Positions 19,161 through 28,691 are shown, numbered from the stretch's first letter. The stretch: DNA of 64,000 bases from Promethearchaeota archaeon (GCA_016840165.1 JAEOSU010000050.1:1-64000); one strand, 5' to 3'. The notes: generated by a model not told the origin, from the letters alone. Made by a program: numbers and translations.

Positions 19161-19180
19161 AGTTTTTAGATATAAAAACT
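19161..19180. promoter_or_regulatory. Perfect palindromic candidate operator
   Basis: AGTTTTTA and TAAAAACT form an 8-base perfect inverted repeat around a GATA spacer. It sits 18 bases upstream of the duplicated GbsR-like regulator's start codon. The position suits a binding site for that regulator. No binding data exist in the sequence itself. Confidence 0.5.
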
Positions 19181-19189
19181 TTCACTTGA

Positions 19190-19284
19190 TATGAATTTTC
19201 ACGATTATTGAAAACATTTAAATACTCGGACAATTTATCACTTAATGGAATCTTCATTTTTTATGAAAATTCACAAATAATGAA
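19190..19284 (+). repeat. Two imperfect 23-base direct repeats flanking a promoter
   Basis: The 23-base units at 19190-19212 and 19262-19284 agree at 18 positions, sharing TATGAA, TTCAC and TGAA blocks, and start 72 bases apart. They bracket a TATA-like box. The second unit covers the ATG that I favour as start of the acyltransferase-like gene. They may be a second regulator site; chance similarity in AT-rich DNA is possible. Confidence 0.35.
19217..19224 (+). promoter_or_regulatory. Candidate TATA box
   Basis: TTTAAATA matches the archaeal TATA consensus. With transcription starting about 25 bases downstream, the ATG at 19208 would not be on the mRNA, which supports a start at 19280 or 19295 for the acyltransferase-like gene. 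Confidence 0.45.
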
Positions 19285-20698
19285 GGCTAAAAAAATGATG
19301 CACTCAACTTATCAAATATATAAAAAGAAGTTAAATCAGAGGGAGCGTACACATGCTAAAGTTCCGCAGTCAAACATTAGCCTGATTGCAACGATCATCG
19401 GTAACGTTTCTCATAATAATTTAAGAGAAGTAATCAAAAAAATGCAATTACGACATCCAATCTTGAACAGTCACTTAGACTCCAGAGGACGGGACGTTTT
19501 TTTGCTAGCAAACGAGGAAATTGACATCCCATTGAAGATAATCCCACGTGAAAGAGATGATCAATGGAAAGAAGTTATACTACAGGAGCATAAAATCCCA
19601 TTTGAAATGGTAAAAGGGCCTTTAATCAGATTTATCTTATTATATTCTGCTGAAATTTCTGATCTAATCATTTTCTGCCAACACACAATATGTGATGGAA
19701 TGTCTCTTGCTTATCTTGCACGAGATATAATTAACTATTTAGGTAATCCATCTGAAGAAGTTGAAATATTACCATCAGCTCCAGTAGTAGACGTAGATAA
19801 TATACCTTCTGAGATTAAACCTAGTCTTGCAATTCGTCTTTTAGCGAAAAAAATTATTAAAAAATGGGAAGAAAACGAAGTTCTTTTTAATTATGAGGAT
19901 TTCCAAGAGCTACACAAGGTCTTTTGGAAAAAATATACTTATAAAGCTCATTTATATGAACTTTCAAGCGAAGATACTAAAGCTTTGATACTTGCGTGTC
20001 GAAAGCAAGGAGTTACCGTTAATACAGCTTTAATTGCGGCTTTTGCCATAGCTCAGAATAAATTAAATCCAAAATCACCGAAATATTTAAGAAAATATGG
20101 GTCAGCTGTTGATTTAAGGAAAGATTTAATAAATCCCGTTGGAGAACAATTTGGATTTTTCGCTAGTGGCATTGAACTTAAATATAGATATTCAAGTAAG
20201 GATACACTTTGGGATGTAGCCAAAGAAATGTATAAAGAAGCTAATCCAGAAAATGCAAAAAAACAATCTTTGATTAAAACTTTAAGTGTTTTCGAATTAC
20301 CTTCCCCTTTAATGGAAGCCCAGTTATTTGCTGCTTTTGGTCATTTGATTCCCGCAAATTCACCAAGTTATAAAAAAATGCAGGCTTTCCTTAATGATGA
20401 TAAGAACCTTGCTGTTAAAATGGTTAAGAAAAAGCTTTCAAAAGGAATTGCTATGGCTCAAATTATGACAAATCTAGGGAAAATGGACTTTCCTAAAAAA
20501 TATGGGGACTTAATTTTAGAAAATCTGATACTAATGCCCTCCTGTTCACCTTATACCGAACTTGTACTTGGAGTAGTAACTCACGCAGGAAGCTTATCTA
20601 TAACTCTCAATCACATGGAAAGTACAATTAGCACCGAAAAAGTTTTAGAAATAAAAAATATCGCAAATAAACTCTTAATGAAGGCAATCAACAAGTAA
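19280..20698 (+). CDS. Condensation-domain / alcohol acyltransferase-like protein
   Basis: About 472 residues from the start chosen here, which is 24 codons inside the longest frame because a TATA-like box overlaps the upstream codons. The catalytic motif HTICDG in CQHTICDGMSLAYLARDI fits the HHxxxDG motif of condensation domains and of acetyltransferases such as PapA5, with Thr in place of the first-plus-one His. A C-terminal DLRKDL region and a NLGKMD block also fit the family, where a DFGWG-like motif is usual. Such enzymes join acyl groups from CoA or carrier proteins to alcohols or amines. No carrier protein or NRPS module lies nearby, so a free-standing acyltransferase is more likely than NRPS. 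Confidence 0.78.
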   Translation: MKAKKMMHSTYQIYKKKLNQRERTHAKVPQSNISLIATIIGNVSHNNLREVIKKMQLRHPILNSHLDSRGRDVFLLANEEIDIPLKIIPRERDDQWKEVILQEHKIPFEMVKGPLIRFILLYSAEISDLIIFCQHTICDGMSLAYLARDIINYLGNPSEEVEILPSAPVVDVDNIPSEIKPSLAIRLLAKKIIKKWEENEVLFNYEDFQELHKVFWKKYTYKAHLYELSSEDTKALILACRKQGVTVNTALIAAFAIAQNKLNPKSPKYLRKYGSAVDLRKDLINPVGEQFGFFASGIELKYRYSSKDTLWDVAKEMYKEANPENAKKQSLIKTLSVFELPSPLMEAQLFAAFGHLIPANSPSYKKMQAFLNDDKNLAVKMVKKKLSKGIAMAQIMTNLGKMDFPKKYGDLILENLILMPSCSPYTELVLGVVTHAGSLSITLNHMESTISTEKVLEIKNIANKLLMKAINK

Positions 20699-20709
20699 TT
20701 ATTAAATCC

Positions 20710-22083
20710 TTATTTTTTTTTATTATTATTTTTCATTTTAGGAATAATTTGGGGTACCATCTCACCCGCCTCTTTTATTTTTCTCTTAAGAGTCTCCGAA
20801 AGTTTCACTTTTATATATTGATAATTAGGATTTTCAATGAGATTATTTTTTTCATAAGGGTCATTTTTTAGGTCATATAACTCATCTTCAAAATATTTCT
20901 CACTTTTAGCAAATAAGAATCCGCTTTTTTCAGGATTCCTAACTGAATATTTCCATCTTTTTGTGCGAACTGCTCTCCCAATTCTTACCCTAAAACCACT
21001 AATTTGAATAAAAACCTCTTGAGGCCAAGATTTATTAGACCCATTTATTAGTTCCTGTAGGGGTCGACCTCTCATATATTTAGGTATAGGTAAATTGGCA
21101 CATTTTAAAATAGTAGGTGGGATATCGATTGTACTGACTAATTCTGAGATTACTTTCCCTCCTAAAAAATCTGCACCTTTGATAATTAAAGGTACTCTAA
21201 TAGATGCTTCATGACAAGACCTCTTATACTCTTCATTTCTAGTCTTAAAATGACAACCATGATCACTAAAATATATAGTTATTGTATTTTCTTCGAGATC
21301 TAATTCCTTCAACTTATTTCGAATTCGATTTAAATTACCATCTATACTATTACAGCATCCTAAATAATCTGGAAAATTTTCCTTCCAATCGCCTTCAGTT
21401 TCCTTTAAATCTCCAGGCACTTCAAAATCTTTAAATCTCTCCCTACTTCCTTTTGGCCCAATAAATTTTTCAAGATCATTTTGCTGATGAGGCTCTAAAT
21501 AGGAAAGATAGAGGAAAAAGGGGCTTTTATGACCATATTTATCCAAAAATTCAAGTGCATAATTGGTTAATGCATCAACTCTATATTCAGTGAATTCTAA
21601 TTTATTCATGTTTTCATCGAATAGATGACCTTCATAGGGATGGGAGGTATCTTCTAAGACATCTGCAGCTTTCCAAAAATCTTTATATCCTCCTCTCAAT
21701 TCTACTGGAATTGCTTTTTTCATAAAATCTTTATGTTCTCCTATATCTTCTCTAGAATCCCATACTGTAGATGCAAGATGCCATTTCCCAATATATGCCA
21801 CGCTATATCCTTTTTCGGAAAGATAATGTGCAATAGTCTTGCTTTCAGTGGGTAAAGCAATACCATTCCGATAGCATCCCGTTTCTGTAGCATATTTCCC
21901 AGTCTGGAGGATGGATCGTGTAGGTCCACATACTGGTTGATTAGAGAAAGCATGTTTAAAACATACTCCTTCTTCTGCTAAATGATCAAGATTTGGAGTG
22001 ATATTATGTTTCTGTCCATAGCACCCACAAGTATCAAATCTTTGCTGATCTGATAATATAAAAAGAATGTTAGGTTGTTCCAT
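20710..22083 (-). CDS. Cys-type sulfatase
   Basis: A 457-residue alkaline-phosphatase-superfamily sulfatase. Metal-binding NILFILSDQQRFDTCGCYG opens the protein, and the catalytic cysteine is in VCGPTRSILQTGKY, which fits CxPxR. That cysteine must be converted to formylglycine by a maturase, which I do not see in this window. The YIGKWHL block and the late FSDHGCH metal site are also typical. There is no signal peptide, so it acts inside the cell. Substrate unknown. Its end converges on the acyltransferase-like gene. Confidence 0.92.
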   Translation of the reverse strand: MEQPNILFILSDQQRFDTCGCYGQKHNITPNLDHLAEEGVCFKHAFSNQPVCGPTRSILQTGKYATETGCYRNGIALPTESKTIAHYLSEKGYSVAYIGKWHLASTVWDSREDIGEHKDFMKKAIPVELRGGYKDFWKAADVLEDTSHPYEGHLFDENMNKLEFTEYRVDALTNYALEFLDKYGHKSPFFLYLSYLEPHQQNDLEKFIGPKGSRERFKDFEVPGDLKETEGDWKENFPDYLGCCNSIDGNLNRIRNKLKELDLEENTITIYFSDHGCHFKTRNEEYKRSCHEASIRVPLIIKGADFLGGKVISELVSTIDIPPTILKCANLPIPKYMRGRPLQELINGSNKSWPQEVFIQISGFRVRIGRAVRTKRWKYSVRNPEKSGFLFAKSEKYFEDELYDLKNDPYEKNNLIENPNYQYIKVKLSETLKRKIKEAGEMVPQIIPKMKNNNKKK

Positions 22084-22116
22084 CTAAATACAAAAATAAA
22101 TTTAACAATATAAAAT

Positions 22117-23253
22117 TTATACTACTAAATAAGCTTCTTTTATTGCGGAACATCCTCCACATTTCACACAGCCTGCCTTGTTTTTTAAAGGATTTAAACC
22201 GTATTTCTTCATCAATTTAGCTGCTTCTAAATAAAGATTAATTAGTTCATCTACGTTTGTTGGAGGGAGCTCTTTTAACCCAGGTATAGATCTCACAGGT
22301 GTGATAAAAGGTATTACGCCCAATGAAATTACATTTTCGAGCTCTTTGATTAAATCCTCAAATGACTCACCAAAACCAGTGAGGATAAATGTTTCAACTT
22401 GATTTTTCCCAAAGATTTCGACACTTTTTCTCCAATTCTTCTCAAAAGTAGAATAAGAAATATGATATTTACCAGGAGTAATTAATTTTCTAATCTTATC
22501 ATTTAATGTTTCGATATGTATACCAATAGTGTCAGCACCTGCATCTTTTAATCGAGAAAGATACCCATCATCTTCTAAAGGTTCTATTTGTACGTGGAGT
22601 GGAAGATTTGGAAATGATTTCTTTATCTCTTTTAATAATTCAATATAGCGTTTAGCACCTTTATCATCACCCTCCTCAGTTCCACTTGTCAATGTCATAT
22701 GATTACATCTTCCTTCTTTTTTAGCAGCTTGGATCACTTCAATCATCTGTTGGGGAGTTTTCTCTAGAATTGTATTATCCTGAGCTAAACTTAGTTCAAT
22801 GCCGCAAAAGGCGCATGCCTCTCCACAAGCCCAGTATTTACATTTCTGATAAATGGTACTTGCCAAACAATCAACACCATGTACTAATGCTATTTTTTTC
22901 ATTTGGATACCATCAGTAGTAACATAATCGGGGTTATAATAAAGAGGCTCATCCACTAATTTTAGTTTAGTGTATAAATTCTTATTTGCTTCATCAATAA
23001 CTTTAAGATAGTCTCCTTCTTTCTCACTAAGCACGAGATCAGTTTTGTTTTTATCATCCCATAATGCGACATTTACTAATGTATCGTTTCTGAATAAAAA
23101 ATAACGTCCTCCTAACGGACCTGCCCCTCCTTTGCGTCCAAAATCTATATTTATACCTTGTTCTTTATAGAAATCCCGCAAATTTTTATCAAGATATATT
23201 CCTTTACATAATAATTCTGTCTTTTTTGAAAAGACTTCTTTCATATTCCGCAT
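22117..23253 (-). CDS. Radical SAM protein (MSMEG_0568-like)
   Basis: A 378-residue radical SAM enzyme. The cluster motif CxxxCxxC is seen in WACGEACAFCGIELS near residue 145, with downstream HMTLTSGTEEGDD and HVQIEPLEDDG. A C-terminal GCVKCGGCSAIKEAY supplies further cysteines, perhaps a second cluster. The overall layout recalls the MSMEG_0568 family, a biotin-synthase-like group of unknown reaction; that match is from memory. It is not an anaerobic sulfatase maturase by motif, although it precedes the sulfatase by 33 bases on the same strand and is probably co-transcribed with it. Confidence 0.8.
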   Translation of the reverse strand: MRNMKEVFSKKTELLCKGIYLDKNLRDFYKEQGINIDFGRKGGAGPLGGRYFLFRNDTLVNVALWDDKNKTDLVLSEKEGDYLKVIDEANKNLYTKLKLVDEPLYYNPDYVTTDGIQMKKIALVHGVDCLASTIYQKCKYWACGEACAFCGIELSLAQDNTILEKTPQQMIEVIQAAKKEGRCNHMTLTSGTEEGDDKGAKRYIELLKEIKKSFPNLPLHVQIEPLEDDGYLSRLKDAGADTIGIHIETLNDKIRKLITPGKYHISYSTFEKNWRKSVEIFGKNQVETFILTGFGESFEDLIKELENVISLGVIPFITPVRSIPGLKELPPTNVDELINLYLEAAKLMKKYGLNPLKNKAGCVKCGGCSAIKEAYLVV

Positions 23254-23381
23254 AAATTTTGGTCTAATATCTTAACATTTAATTAGTGTTATATCGAAAC
23301 TTTTCTATATTAATCTTAAAGTTCTTATGATTTTATTTTTAATTCTTATAACTAATTAGATTCAAAATGTAATGATTTTCT

Positions 23382-23819
23382 ATGTCAAAATTAGAAGATG
23401 TTATTAAAGCTTTCACTGGAGATTTTAACTGTGCTCAATCTATATTCGGCTCATATTGCATAAAATATGGATTAGATAAAGATACTGCTCTGAAAGTTGC
23501 TACCGGATTTGGTGGGGGAATGGGACGTAGTCAGAGGACCTGCGGTGCTGTTACGGGATCATACATGGTACTTGGATTAAAATATGGTATGGGGGAAAAA
23601 ATCAATATAGATGCAAAAGATAAGACGTATCAGTATATTAACGAATTCTCTAATCGTTTCAAGAAGCAATTCGGCTCACTTATATGCAAAGAGTTACTCG
23701 GATGTGATATAAATACTGATGAGGGAAAGGAATATTACGATCAGAATAATTTCTTTGAAAATAAATGTTTTCAATATGTAAAAAAAGCTGCAAAAATTTT
23801 GGATGAATTATTAGAATAA
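23382..23819 (+). CDS. C_GCAxxG_C_C family redox protein
   Basis: A 145-residue protein of the C_GCAxxG_C_C family. Family cysteines are visible in DFNCAQSIF, in GFGGGMGRSQRTCGAVTG, in ICKELLGCD and in ENKCFQYV. These small anaerobic proteins are thought to carry redox-active or metal-binding cysteines; the reaction is unknown. It faces away from the radical SAM gene, with 128 bases between them. Confidence 0.88.
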   Translation: MSKLEDVIKAFTGDFNCAQSIFGSYCIKYGLDKDTALKVATGFGGGMGRSQRTCGAVTGSYMVLGLKYGMGEKINIDAKDKTYQYINEFSNRFKKQFGSLICKELLGCDINTDEGKEYYDQNNFFENKCFQYVKKAAKILDELLE

Positions 23820-23844
23820 ACTAACGGGATATTTTAAATCTAAA

Positions 23845-24012
23845 TTAACCTCCCATCCATCTTTCTAAATTAGCAACTTCCTCTTCATTTACTATTTGTG
23901 TAGGATGACCCGCATGTGCCCTATCGAATGCTAAAATCTCTTTAGAATTTTGATAATCATTTTCACGTATGGGAACATATTGTTTACATTTAAAACATAA
24001 TTTTACTTTCAT
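23845..24012 (-). CDS. Small CxxC protein (55 residues)
   Basis: A short frame starting MKVKLCFKCKQYVPI and ending NLERWMGG. The CFKC pair near the start, the conserved-looking AFDRAHAGHPTQIV centre and the lack of similarity to a shadow frame support it as a real gene. Short archaeal proteins of this form (CxxC, then a His in a GH-T motif) recur next to translation genes, from memory. It lies between the redox protein and uL16. A single CxxC plus one or two His could bind zinc. Confidence 0.7.
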   Translation of the reverse strand: MKVKLCFKCKQYVPIRENDYQNSKEILAFDRAHAGHPTQIVNEEEVANLERWMGG

Positions 24013-24224
24013 TGAGCTCACTTTAAATAATTAATATCTATACCATACCAATAAAATTTTAATAATTACGGGTATATAATTTTTTCGCTAAAAAATCTTA
24101 TTCACTATTTCATTAATTTGGAGTTGTAGATGACTTATCTAAAGTAAAATTTATTAAAAATGCTTGATTTCACAATCTAATAATTTAAAATATTAATAAT
24201 CTAATCTTTTTTGGTGATTAAAAA

Positions 24225-24851
24225 ATGGCACATCGTCGGCCTTGGAGATGCTACAGTTCATGGAATAGGCGTCCTTACCAGCACAAAAGGAGCAGTAACC
24301 ATCGAAGAGAATATGCACGTGGAGGTTCTCAGTCTAAAATTCAAAGATACTGGGGTGGTGCGAAGAATGTACCGTGGAAAGACTGGGATCTCGTGGTCGG
24401 TCTGAAAGTGGATAAGCAAGTACAAATCTCTTCAAATGCATTAGAAGCTATCCGCATTACGGTAAATGGTGCTCTACAAAAGAAGTTAGGTCGTACAAAT
24501 TACCGTTTTCGCGTACGATCAAAACCGTTTCAGAAGTATCGAGAAAATCGAATGCTGGCATTCGCGGGAGCAGATAGAGTACAATCAGGTATGAGAAATA
24601 GTTTTGGGCGATCTACAGGCGTGTGTGCTCGAGTTCGAGCGGGTTCCATTATCTGTGAGATTGGAACTCACATTAGAAATCTTCCTTTAGTACGAGATAG
24701 ATTACGAATTGCCTCCATGAAAGTACCATGCTCTTGTTCTATCGTCATCATTAAATATAAGAGTGAAGAACTTCTAAAGAAGTCTGGATTAATGCCATAC
24801 GATGCCAAGAAAAGAGAATTGATTCCATTATATGAATTAGCTTCTGCTTAA
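24225..24851 (+). CDS. rpl10e: Large-subunit ribosomal protein uL16 (L10e)
   Basis: A 208-residue archaeal/eukaryotic-type L10e, a 50S protein at the A-site/5S rRNA region. Recognisable parts are HRRPWRCYSSWNRRPY at the start, ALEAIRITVNGAL, FRVRSKPFQKYRENRMLAFA, GADRVQSGMRNSFGR and the closing LRIASMKVPC block. The segment after the N terminus (about residues 25-50) is more divergent than in Euryarchaeota. It stands alone, with no other ribosomal gene nearby. Confidence 0.95.
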   Translation: MAHRRPWRCYSSWNRRPYQHKRSSNHRREYARGGSQSKIQRYWGGAKNVPWKDWDLVVGLKVDKQVQISSNALEAIRITVNGALQKKLGRTNYRFRVRSKPFQKYRENRMLAFAGADRVQSGMRNSFGRSTGVCARVRAGSIICEIGTHIRNLPLVRDRLRIASMKVPCSCSIVIIKYKSEELLKKSGLMPYDAKKRELIPLYELASA

Positions 24852-24965
24852 ACTGAATTTATTAAACAAGGTCATTTCCTCTATTACTTTTATCCTCTCA
24901 CCAATCATCCTTAATTATTTCGATTTTTATACATCTTAAAATTGATAATTTCATTCTAGAATAGT

Positions 24966-25979
24966 ATGAAAATTAAGGTCGGTCTAATAGGTGCTGGCGG
25001 ATTTGGAAATATCCATTTACAGGCATATGCTAAAAATCCTAATTGTGAAATCGTAGCTATTTCTTCACGTACGAAGATCCATGCTGAAAATGCAGCGCAA
25101 AGATTTTCAGTAGACAAAATTTATTTTGGAGATGATGGTTGGAAATCAATGATAAAAACAGAAGACTTAAATGCAGTAAGTGTTTCTACACCAAATTATC
25201 TTCATGCTCCAATGGTTTTAGAGGCTCTTCATAACGGTTTACATGTTTTATGTGAAAAACCCATATGTATTACTCGCAATGAGTTAGAAGAACTTGAACA
25301 AACGATTAACAAAACAGACCTTATCTTTGTCACATCTTTTCAAAAACGTTTTAATCCCGTTATATCTGTACTAAAATCGATTATAGATGCCGAAATTCTC
25401 GGAAAACTTATTAATGTAAAATACAATTTTAGCCATTTTGGGCCGTATACTTCTTGGAAAGCATTATCCGAGGAGAGATGGTTTTTTGACTCACGGATGG
25501 CAGGTGGAGGGGTATTATTAGATTTAGGGGTACATGGAATAGATCTTTTGCGATATTTAATTGGGGAGTATAAAGAAATTAACGGTGTAAACTCAAATAC
25601 GTCCTGTATTGATATGAAGGATGAGGATAATTGTAATGTTTTATTTAAATTTCAAAATGACACGTTAGGCATGATATCTGTCTCATGGTGTAATTACCCC
25701 TCCGAAATCATAGAACTTTATGGAAAGAAAGGAAATTTACGAATAGACTTCCGTTCAAAACGACCCATATCATTCCAACCAAGCTCTCTAAAAAAAAAGA
25801 AACTTATTAAAAAAGCTCTATCCATTAAAATACATTCTAATAATTATCAAGACAAGGTTATCAATCATTTCATTGATGCTATAATCAATAACGAACAGAA
25901 GCATCCTAATTTCTTGGATGGCAAAAGAGCAGTTGAATTTGTCCTCGAAGCATATAACATTTTAAGAAACCGAGAATAA
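24966..25979 (+). CDS. Gfo/Idh/MocA family NAD(P)-dependent oxidoreductase
   Basis: A 337-residue protein. The N-terminal Rossmann fold has GLIGAGGFGNIHLQAY, and the CEKPICIT motif supplies the family EKP lysine. The C-terminal half carries GGGVLLDLGVHGIDLLRYL, typical of sugar and inositol dehydrogenases, with the catalytic-region His. The substrate, probably a sugar or cyclitol, cannot be named. Confidence 0.92.
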   Translation: MKIKVGLIGAGGFGNIHLQAYAKNPNCEIVAISSRTKIHAENAAQRFSVDKIYFGDDGWKSMIKTEDLNAVSVSTPNYLHAPMVLEALHNGLHVLCEKPICITRNELEELEQTINKTDLIFVTSFQKRFNPVISVLKSIIDAEILGKLINVKYNFSHFGPYTSWKALSEERWFFDSRMAGGGVLLDLGVHGIDLLRYLIGEYKEINGVNSNTSCIDMKDEDNCNVLFKFQNDTLGMISVSWCNYPSEIIELYGKKGNLRIDFRSKRPISFQPSSLKKKKLIKKALSIKIHSNNYQDKVINHFIDAIINNEQKHPNFLDGKRAVEFVLEAYNILRNRE

Positions 25980-26068
25980 GCTTTCAAAAAATCATACTCA
26001 ACTTTTTAATTATAACATTTTCATATATAATTATTATACCGAATTTATTTCAAATCTGAGGATCATTA

Positions 26069-27421
26069 TTGAAAAATCTCGAACCATTTTTTAATCCTAA
26101 AAGTGTATTAATCATTGGAGTATCGCGAAAAGCCCTCTCTTTCAGTTATACCGTTCTAAAGAACCTTTTAGAGATATTTTATCAAGGTAAATTGTATATT
26201 CTAAATCCAAACGCAAGTGAGATATTAGGAGTTAAGTCATATCATTCATTTGAAGATTTACCCGAGATTCCGGAATTAGCCGTAATAGTTCTTGGAAAAA
26301 ATATTGTTGAGATTGTCGAGAAATTAGGTCAAAAAGGAGTTAAGTATGTTGCTATTCAAACTGAACTCAAACCAGGAACGAATGTTAACCTCGTTCACTC
26401 TAAATTGAATGAGATATGTGAGAAATATGAGATCACTTATTTAGGCCCCTCGATGTTAGGTATAATAAATTTTATCGACAATTTCACTACTTCAATTATC
26501 CCAGTAAGACAGCACATAATGCGTGAAAACAAAAATATTAAGGAAGGAATTAGCTTTATAGCTCAATCTGGAGGGTTAGCTGGAGCATTAGGATGGTGGA
26601 CTCCATCTCAAAGGCTCCCAATCTCCAAAGTAATACATTTGGGGAAAGGGTACCATATTGATGAAGCCGATATTCTCGAATTTTTTCTAAATGATCCAAC
26701 AACCAAAGTTATTTCACTTTTCCTCCGAGAAATTACTCCTGAACTGATTGACGCGATAAAACAAATCTCTCCATTCAAACCAGTGCTTTTTTTTTACGTA
26801 GGAAAGGATGAAACAAGTGAAAAACAATTAGTCTCTTCGGGGGGAATCCCTGTACTAAATTATATCGAACTTTTTGAAATAGCGAAGATTTTTCTTTGGT
26901 GTCCAGAACCTAAAGGTACCAATTTGGGCATTATTGGACCAAGTTCAGGAGCAATTCATTTAATAGTAAAGGAAATGAGAAAACAAAATCTTAGTCTGGC
27001 AAAACCCAGTAATAATTCAAGAAACATTATTATTGATAAAATTGGAGGGAGTACATGCGCTTATGGTAATCCTGTTGATTATTGGCCTCCAGAGAAATTT
27101 ATTGGAATAAAAATCTGTGGTATTTATAATACATCAGCCGAAACTCTATTAAAAGATAATAATGTAGATGGTCTAATTTTAGCTCTTGAATTTTTCATTG
27201 AAATAGAATTTGATTTTAATATCTTCAAGGCACTTAAGGAGAAATATCCACTTAAACCGATTATAACCATATTAATTCAAGCAGAACACGAAGGAGCGAA
27301 ACGTGTAATCAAAGCTGCATCGGAATTGAAGATTCCTACATTTGATAACGAAGTAGAACGGGCAGTTCGAGGATTTCGACTATTATATGATTATTATTCT
27401 AGAATTAAAAAAAGAAAATAA
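26069..27421 (+). CDS. CoA-binding protein related to ADP-forming acyl-CoA synthetase alpha subunit, catalytic loop degenerate
   Basis: A 450-residue protein with the domain order of NDP-forming acyl-CoA synthetase alpha subunits: a CoA-binding Rossmann domain (FFNPKSVLIIGVSRKA), then two flavodoxin-like ligase domains (FIAQSGGLAG; LGIIGPSSGAIHLI). The loop that normally reads like SHTG and carries the phosphorylated His is replaced by DETSEKQLVSSGG, so the usual phospho-transfer residue is missing. It is therefore probably not a standard energy-conserving synthetase; a CoA-sensing or partner role is possible. The start is TTG. Confidence 0.8.
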   Translation: MKNLEPFFNPKSVLIIGVSRKALSFSYTVLKNLLEIFYQGKLYILNPNASEILGVKSYHSFEDLPEIPELAVIVLGKNIVEIVEKLGQKGVKYVAIQTELKPGTNVNLVHSKLNEICEKYEITYLGPSMLGIINFIDNFTTSIIPVRQHIMRENKNIKEGISFIAQSGGLAGALGWWTPSQRLPISKVIHLGKGYHIDEADILEFFLNDPTTKVISLFLREITPELIDAIKQISPFKPVLFFYVGKDETSEKQLVSSGGIPVLNYIELFEIAKIFLWCPEPKGTNLGIIGPSSGAIHLIVKEMRKQNLSLAKPSNNSRNIIIDKIGGSTCAYGNPVDYWPPEKFIGIKICGIYNTSAETLLKDNNVDGLILALEFFIEIEFDFNIFKALKEKYPLKPIITILIQAEHEGAKRVIKAASELKIPTFDNEVERAVRGFRLLYDYYSRIKKRK

Positions 27422-27425
27422 ATGT

Positions 27426-28691
27426 TTAACTTAAGAATATATCTTTCAATTCTTCTGGAACTTCAGTGGAGTCGTCCATTAAAGAGATAGCATATATTTT
27501 CTCTCCACATTTGCATTCTTTTCCTTCAAACAAGTAAAATTTAAACTGATCTTGCCAATTGCTCACTTGAACTTCTGAAATTTCAACTATTTCTCCACAA
27601 AGACAATAAATAGCCATACTTTCAGAATAATTAGGGATAATCTCTTTGAATTCTTTAGGAGACTCTGAAAACTCTGATTCGTTTAAAATCTGATTAATTT
27701 TTTCAGATAAATCATCTCTTAGAGTAGGAACAAAGCTTTCAATAATCCCATCCTTAGCTTTTAATTCAGTTAATACGATAAAATTCTTTTCTGGTTTTTC
27801 CTTTTTGCCTTTTTCAACTACCGGTTCTTGATAATGCTTCAAATGTTCAGGGATTGGAAAAGGTTCCATACCTTCAGGGTATTCAAAACGATAAAAGTAC
27901 TGAGTTAAACCTCTAAGATCTCTCTTATTTATTAGTTTTAAATTCTCATAATCTCCACTATGGAGTACAAATTGAATCAATTCTAAAGGCACTTTCTCTT
28001 GAAGGAGCTTTGCTCTGATGTTATTTAGTAACTCTCCCACGAAACTTTTAAGTACCATGATATCTTCGCGATTTTGCGTATAGATTTCATTCTTATTTTC
28101 TTCTTTAAAGGCAGACCATTTCTTCAATACATAGCTCCTTAAAAATTGAGGAACCATACAAAAAACACATAAGATTGGAAATAAGAATAGAATATCAATA
28201 CTTAAAAATACAAGGATAAAAAGCAGAGCTAATAAAGGAACAGTTACCGCTAAGCTTAACCATCTTAACCTCTTATCAGGAGAAGTTTTAATCCCTTTCG
28301 CTTGGGCTATGCTTTCTGCATTTGATTTTAAATTGTATATAGTTTCTATAATCTTTTTATCTTCAAAACTCATCTTCAATAATTTATCCTCTTCATTTCC
28401 CTTATCTAGAGTTGCTACTTTATCAGATACTTTCTTCATATACTGGTTAGTAGCTTTCTCTTTATAAATAAAATCTAAAGTATCTTCAGATAGATAATCA
28501 ATAAAGCGAGCAATAAACAACTTTTCTTCTACATCTCTTACTTTCTCGGTACTTATTCCCAAAGATTCTTGTAGCGATTGTTGACGTGGCTTTTTAGATT
28601 TTTTTCTTGAGATCTTTGCTTTAACTCCTTGTTCCTCAGAAGTTTTTTGGTCTTCGTCGACTGTTTTTTCGTTTTCCGTCATAATAAACAT
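27426..28691 (-). CDS. Membrane protein with zinc-ribbon-like C-terminal domain
   Basis: A 421-residue protein of no family known to me. Residues 1-140 are charged and helical. Residues about 143-183 form a transmembrane hairpin (LSLAVTVPLLALLFILVFLS; ILFLFPILCVFCMVPQF). The C-terminal half is soluble, with cysteines in IYCLCGEIVEIS and GKECKCGEKIYA, a CxC...CxC pattern that could bind zinc. The protein could begin at the ATG of MTENEK three codons in. It ends 5 bases from the convergent CoA-binding protein gene. Confidence 0.72.
   Translation of the reverse strand: MFIMTENEKTVDEDQKTSEEQGVKAKISRKKSKKPRQQSLQESLGISTEKVRDVEEKLFIARFIDYLSEDTLDFIYKEKATNQYMKKVSDKVATLDKGNEEDKLLKMSFEDKKIIETIYNLKSNAESIAQAKGIKTSPDKRLRWLSLAVTVPLLALLFILVFLSIDILFLFPILCVFCMVPQFLRSYVLKKWSAFKEENKNEIYTQNREDIMVLKSFVGELLNNIRAKLLQEKVPLELIQFVLHSGDYENLKLINKRDLRGLTQYFYRFEYPEGMEPFPIPEHLKHYQEPVVEKGKKEKPEKNFIVLTELKAKDGIIESFVPTLRDDLSEKINQILNESEFSESPKEFKEIIPNYSESMAIYCLCGEIVEISEVQVSNWQDQFKFYLFEGKECKCGEKIYAISLMDDSTEVPEELKDIFLS

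Noticed and set aside
20710..23253. The radical SAM gene as the maturase of the neighbouring sulfatase
   Set aside because: Its motif and cysteine layout are MSMEG_0568-like; I do not see the multi-cysteine SPASM pattern expected of an anaerobic sulfatase maturase.
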